In this document: piece by piece, positions 63,007 to 64,000 of the stretch
How the letters are laid out: every line of letters starts with the position of its first letter
How positions within the stretch are numbered: position 1 is the stretch's first letter
From: an uncultured beta proteobacterium
Lineage (GTDB): Bacteria > Pseudomonadota > Gammaproteobacteria > Burkholderiales > Burkholderiaceae_C
DNA: 64,000 nucleotides
Direction: 5' to 3'
Assembly: GCA_903823025.1 (NCBI GenBank)
Contig: CAIJRK010000023.1
Coordinates: 62,001-126,000 of the forward strand
Notes under the pieces: generated by a model
What the model was told of the DNA's origin: nothing
The model's database searches: none
What the model saw: only the letters and a program-made list of their open reading frames with translations
Translations under genes and position numbers: made by a program

Positions 63007-63146
63007 CTTCGCAGCGCTTTTGTGGCTCCGCGGCGAAGCTAGCCCCCACCTAAGAGATTCCCATCAGAGGAACGCCGACCGTGGAAAAGAGCCGCAAGGA
63101 AGCTAACCCCTTAGGTTAGGCAAACCCTCTTTTAACGAGAAATCTC
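63007..63146 (+). promoter_or_regulatory. rplM leader with hairpin
   Basis: Untranslated leader of about 140 bases. It contains a perfect six-base hairpin CTAACC-CCTTA-GGTTAG at 63103-63119, ending 27 bases before the rplM ATG, and GC-rich upstream segments that could pair with it. Ribosomal-protein leaders often serve autoregulation; no known leader family was recognised. Confidence 0.4.
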
Positions 63147-63593
63147 ATGACTAAAACTTTCAGCGCTAAAGCCGCTGACGTGGTGCACGAGTGGTTTGTG
63201 GTTGACGCGACCGATAAGGTCCTCGGACGAGTAGCCAGCGAAGTTGCTCTCCGTTTGCGCGGCAAACACAAGGCCATTTACACGCCTCACGTCGATACCG
63301 GTGACTTCATCGTCATCATTAACGCCTCTCACCTGCGTGTCACTGGCGCTAAGTCAACTGACAAGGTGTATTACAGCCACTCCGGCTATCCAGGTGGTAT
63401 TTCTTCCATCAACTTCCGTGACATGCAGTCCCGATTCCCTGGTCGCGCTTTGGAAAAAGCCGTCAAGGGTATGCTGCCCAAGGGTCCTTTGGGCTATGCC
63501 ATGATCAAGAAGCTCAAGGTGTATGGCGGTGCTGAGCATCCCCATACCGCCCAGCAGCCTAAAGTGTTGGATATTGCAGGAGTCGCCAAATGA
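63147..63593 (+). CDS. rplM: 50S ribosomal protein L13
   Basis: 148 residues. [57 protein letters not shown] and [17 protein letters not shown] are the L13 signature stretches. Normal length with a six-residue N-terminal extension. Overlaps rpsI by 4 bases. Confidence 0.98.
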   Translation: MTKTFSAKAADVVHEWFVVDATDKVLGRVASEVALRLRGKHKAIYTPHVDTGDFIVIINASHLRVTGAKSTDKVYYSHSGYPGGISSINFRDMQSRFPGRALEKAVKGMLPKGPLGYAMIKKLKVYGGAEHPHTAQQPKVLDIAGVAK

Positions 63594-63982
63594 TCGGTGA
63601 ATGGAACAATGGTACCGGCCGTCGCAAATCCAGCGTCGCCCGTGTTTTCCTGAAAAAAGGCTCTGGCCAAATCATCGTGAACGGCAAAGATATTGAAAAA
63701 TTCTTTGGTCGTGGCACGTCCATCATGATTTGCAAGCAACCCCTGTTTTTGACCAACCACGTTGAAACGTTTGACATCATGGTCAACGTCGCTGGCGGTG
63801 GTGAGTCAGGTCAGGCTGGCGCTGTGCGCCACGGTATCACCCGTGCTCTGATTGACTACGATGCAACGCTCAAGTCTGAGTTGAGCAAAGCTGGTTTCGT
63901 CACGCGTGATGCGCGTGAAGTTGAGCGTAAGAAGGTCGGCTTCCACGGTGCCCGTCGCCGTAAGCAGTTCAGCAAGCGCTAA
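63590..63982 (+). CDS. rpsI: 30S ribosomal protein S9
   Basis: 130 residues. [42 protein letters not shown] and the basic end [17 protein letters not shown] define S9. Co-transcribed with rplM; the tail of the protein reaches the decoding centre. Confidence 0.98.
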   Translation: MIGEWNNGTGRRKSSVARVFLKKGSGQIIVNGKDIEKFFGRGTSIMICKQPLFLTNHVETFDIMVNVAGGGESGQAGAVRHGITRALIDYDATLKSELSKAGFVTRDAREVERKKVGFHGARRRKQFSKR

Positions 63983-64000
63983 ACCGCCAAGTTACTTCGT

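Noticed and set aside
1-64000. tRNA, rRNA, CRISPR, prophage and insertion-sequence transposases
   Set aside because: No cloverleaf, rRNA segment, repeat-spacer array, phage structural gene or IS transposase could be recognised; the Rpn genes are nuclease-like and not IS transposases.

Overview
This window looks like a chromosomal piece of a betaproteobacterium, most likely Burkholderiales near Comamonadaceae/Rhodoferax. The reasons are a full XrtA (exosortase A)/PEP-CTERM exopolysaccharide locus with PrsK/PrsR/PrsT, a glucosylglycerol-phosphate-synthase-like fusion, rlmJ beside rplM-rpsI, and moderate GC with tightly overlapping genes. The genus is a guess. The exosortase itself and PEP-CTERM substrate proteins are not inside the window.

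Layout. (1) Positions 1-3196: start of the polysaccharide block, with a CoA-ligase-like gene cut by the window edge, an XrtA-type O-glycosylation ligase and a polysaccharide deacetylase. (2) Positions 3197-13737: a foreign-looking insertion of about 10.5 kb that splits the polysaccharide genes. It is bounded by an intact Rpn-family (PD-(D/E)XK) nuclease gene on one side and a decayed copy of the same gene, in the same orientation, on the other. Between them, all on the plus strand, lie a WYL-domain regulator, a nuclease-like/glycine-zipper membrane protein, a small cysteine-cluster protein, a SIR2-like protein with intact catalytic motifs, three tandem AT-rich paralogues of an unrecognised family (two broken), and a Ycf46-like AAA+ ATPase. 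I read this as a candidate uncharacterised anti-phage or abortive-infection system. (3) Positions 13738-38983: polysaccharide assembly. This holds an asparagine-synthase homologue without the glutaminase Cys, a large O-antigen-ligase-like protein, a plus-strand group (GtrB-like glycosyltransferase, epimerase, GT2, methyltransferase, GtrA, polytopic membrane protein, Wzx flippase), a long minus-strand operon (acyl carrier protein, hydrolases 2 and 1, TPR protein, DegT aminotransferase, GNAT, five glycosyltransferases), and a divergent pair (AMP-forming acyl ligase and PLP decarboxylase). The acyl ligase, carrier protein, decarboxylase and hydrolases are the standard XrtA-associated set.

(4) Positions 39142-46810: sugar transferase starting lipid-linked assembly, PrsK sensor kinase, PrsR sigma-54 activator and PrsT TPR lipoprotein, tightly packed. 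(5) Positions 46924-50723: an HPr-rel-A type cassette with a Tat-signal secreted protein, a PqqD-like protein, an HprK-related kinase, a nucleotidyltransferase and a trypsin-like secreted protease. It resembles a peptide- or protein-modifying pathway of unknown product. (6) Positions 50748-57933: nucleotide-sugar supply on the minus strand (dTDP-rhamnose rfbB-rfbD-rfbA-rfbC, galE, an NDP-sugar pyrophosphorylase, and a GDP-mannose pyrophosphorylase/phosphomannose isomerase). (7) Positions 58017-63982: housekeeping genes, with an acetyl-CoA hydrolase/CoA-transferase, a HAD-GT20 fusion for a compatible solute, rlmJ and the rplM-rpsI ribosomal operon with a clear promoter.

Together, regions 1, 3, 4 and 6 make activated sugars, assemble and decorate a repeat unit on a lipid carrier, flip and polymerise it, and regulate it through PrsK/PrsR. 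Region 2 is an accessory insertion. Region 5 is a separate small modification system in the same neighbourhood. No tRNA, rRNA, CRISPR array, prophage or insertion-sequence transposase was seen.
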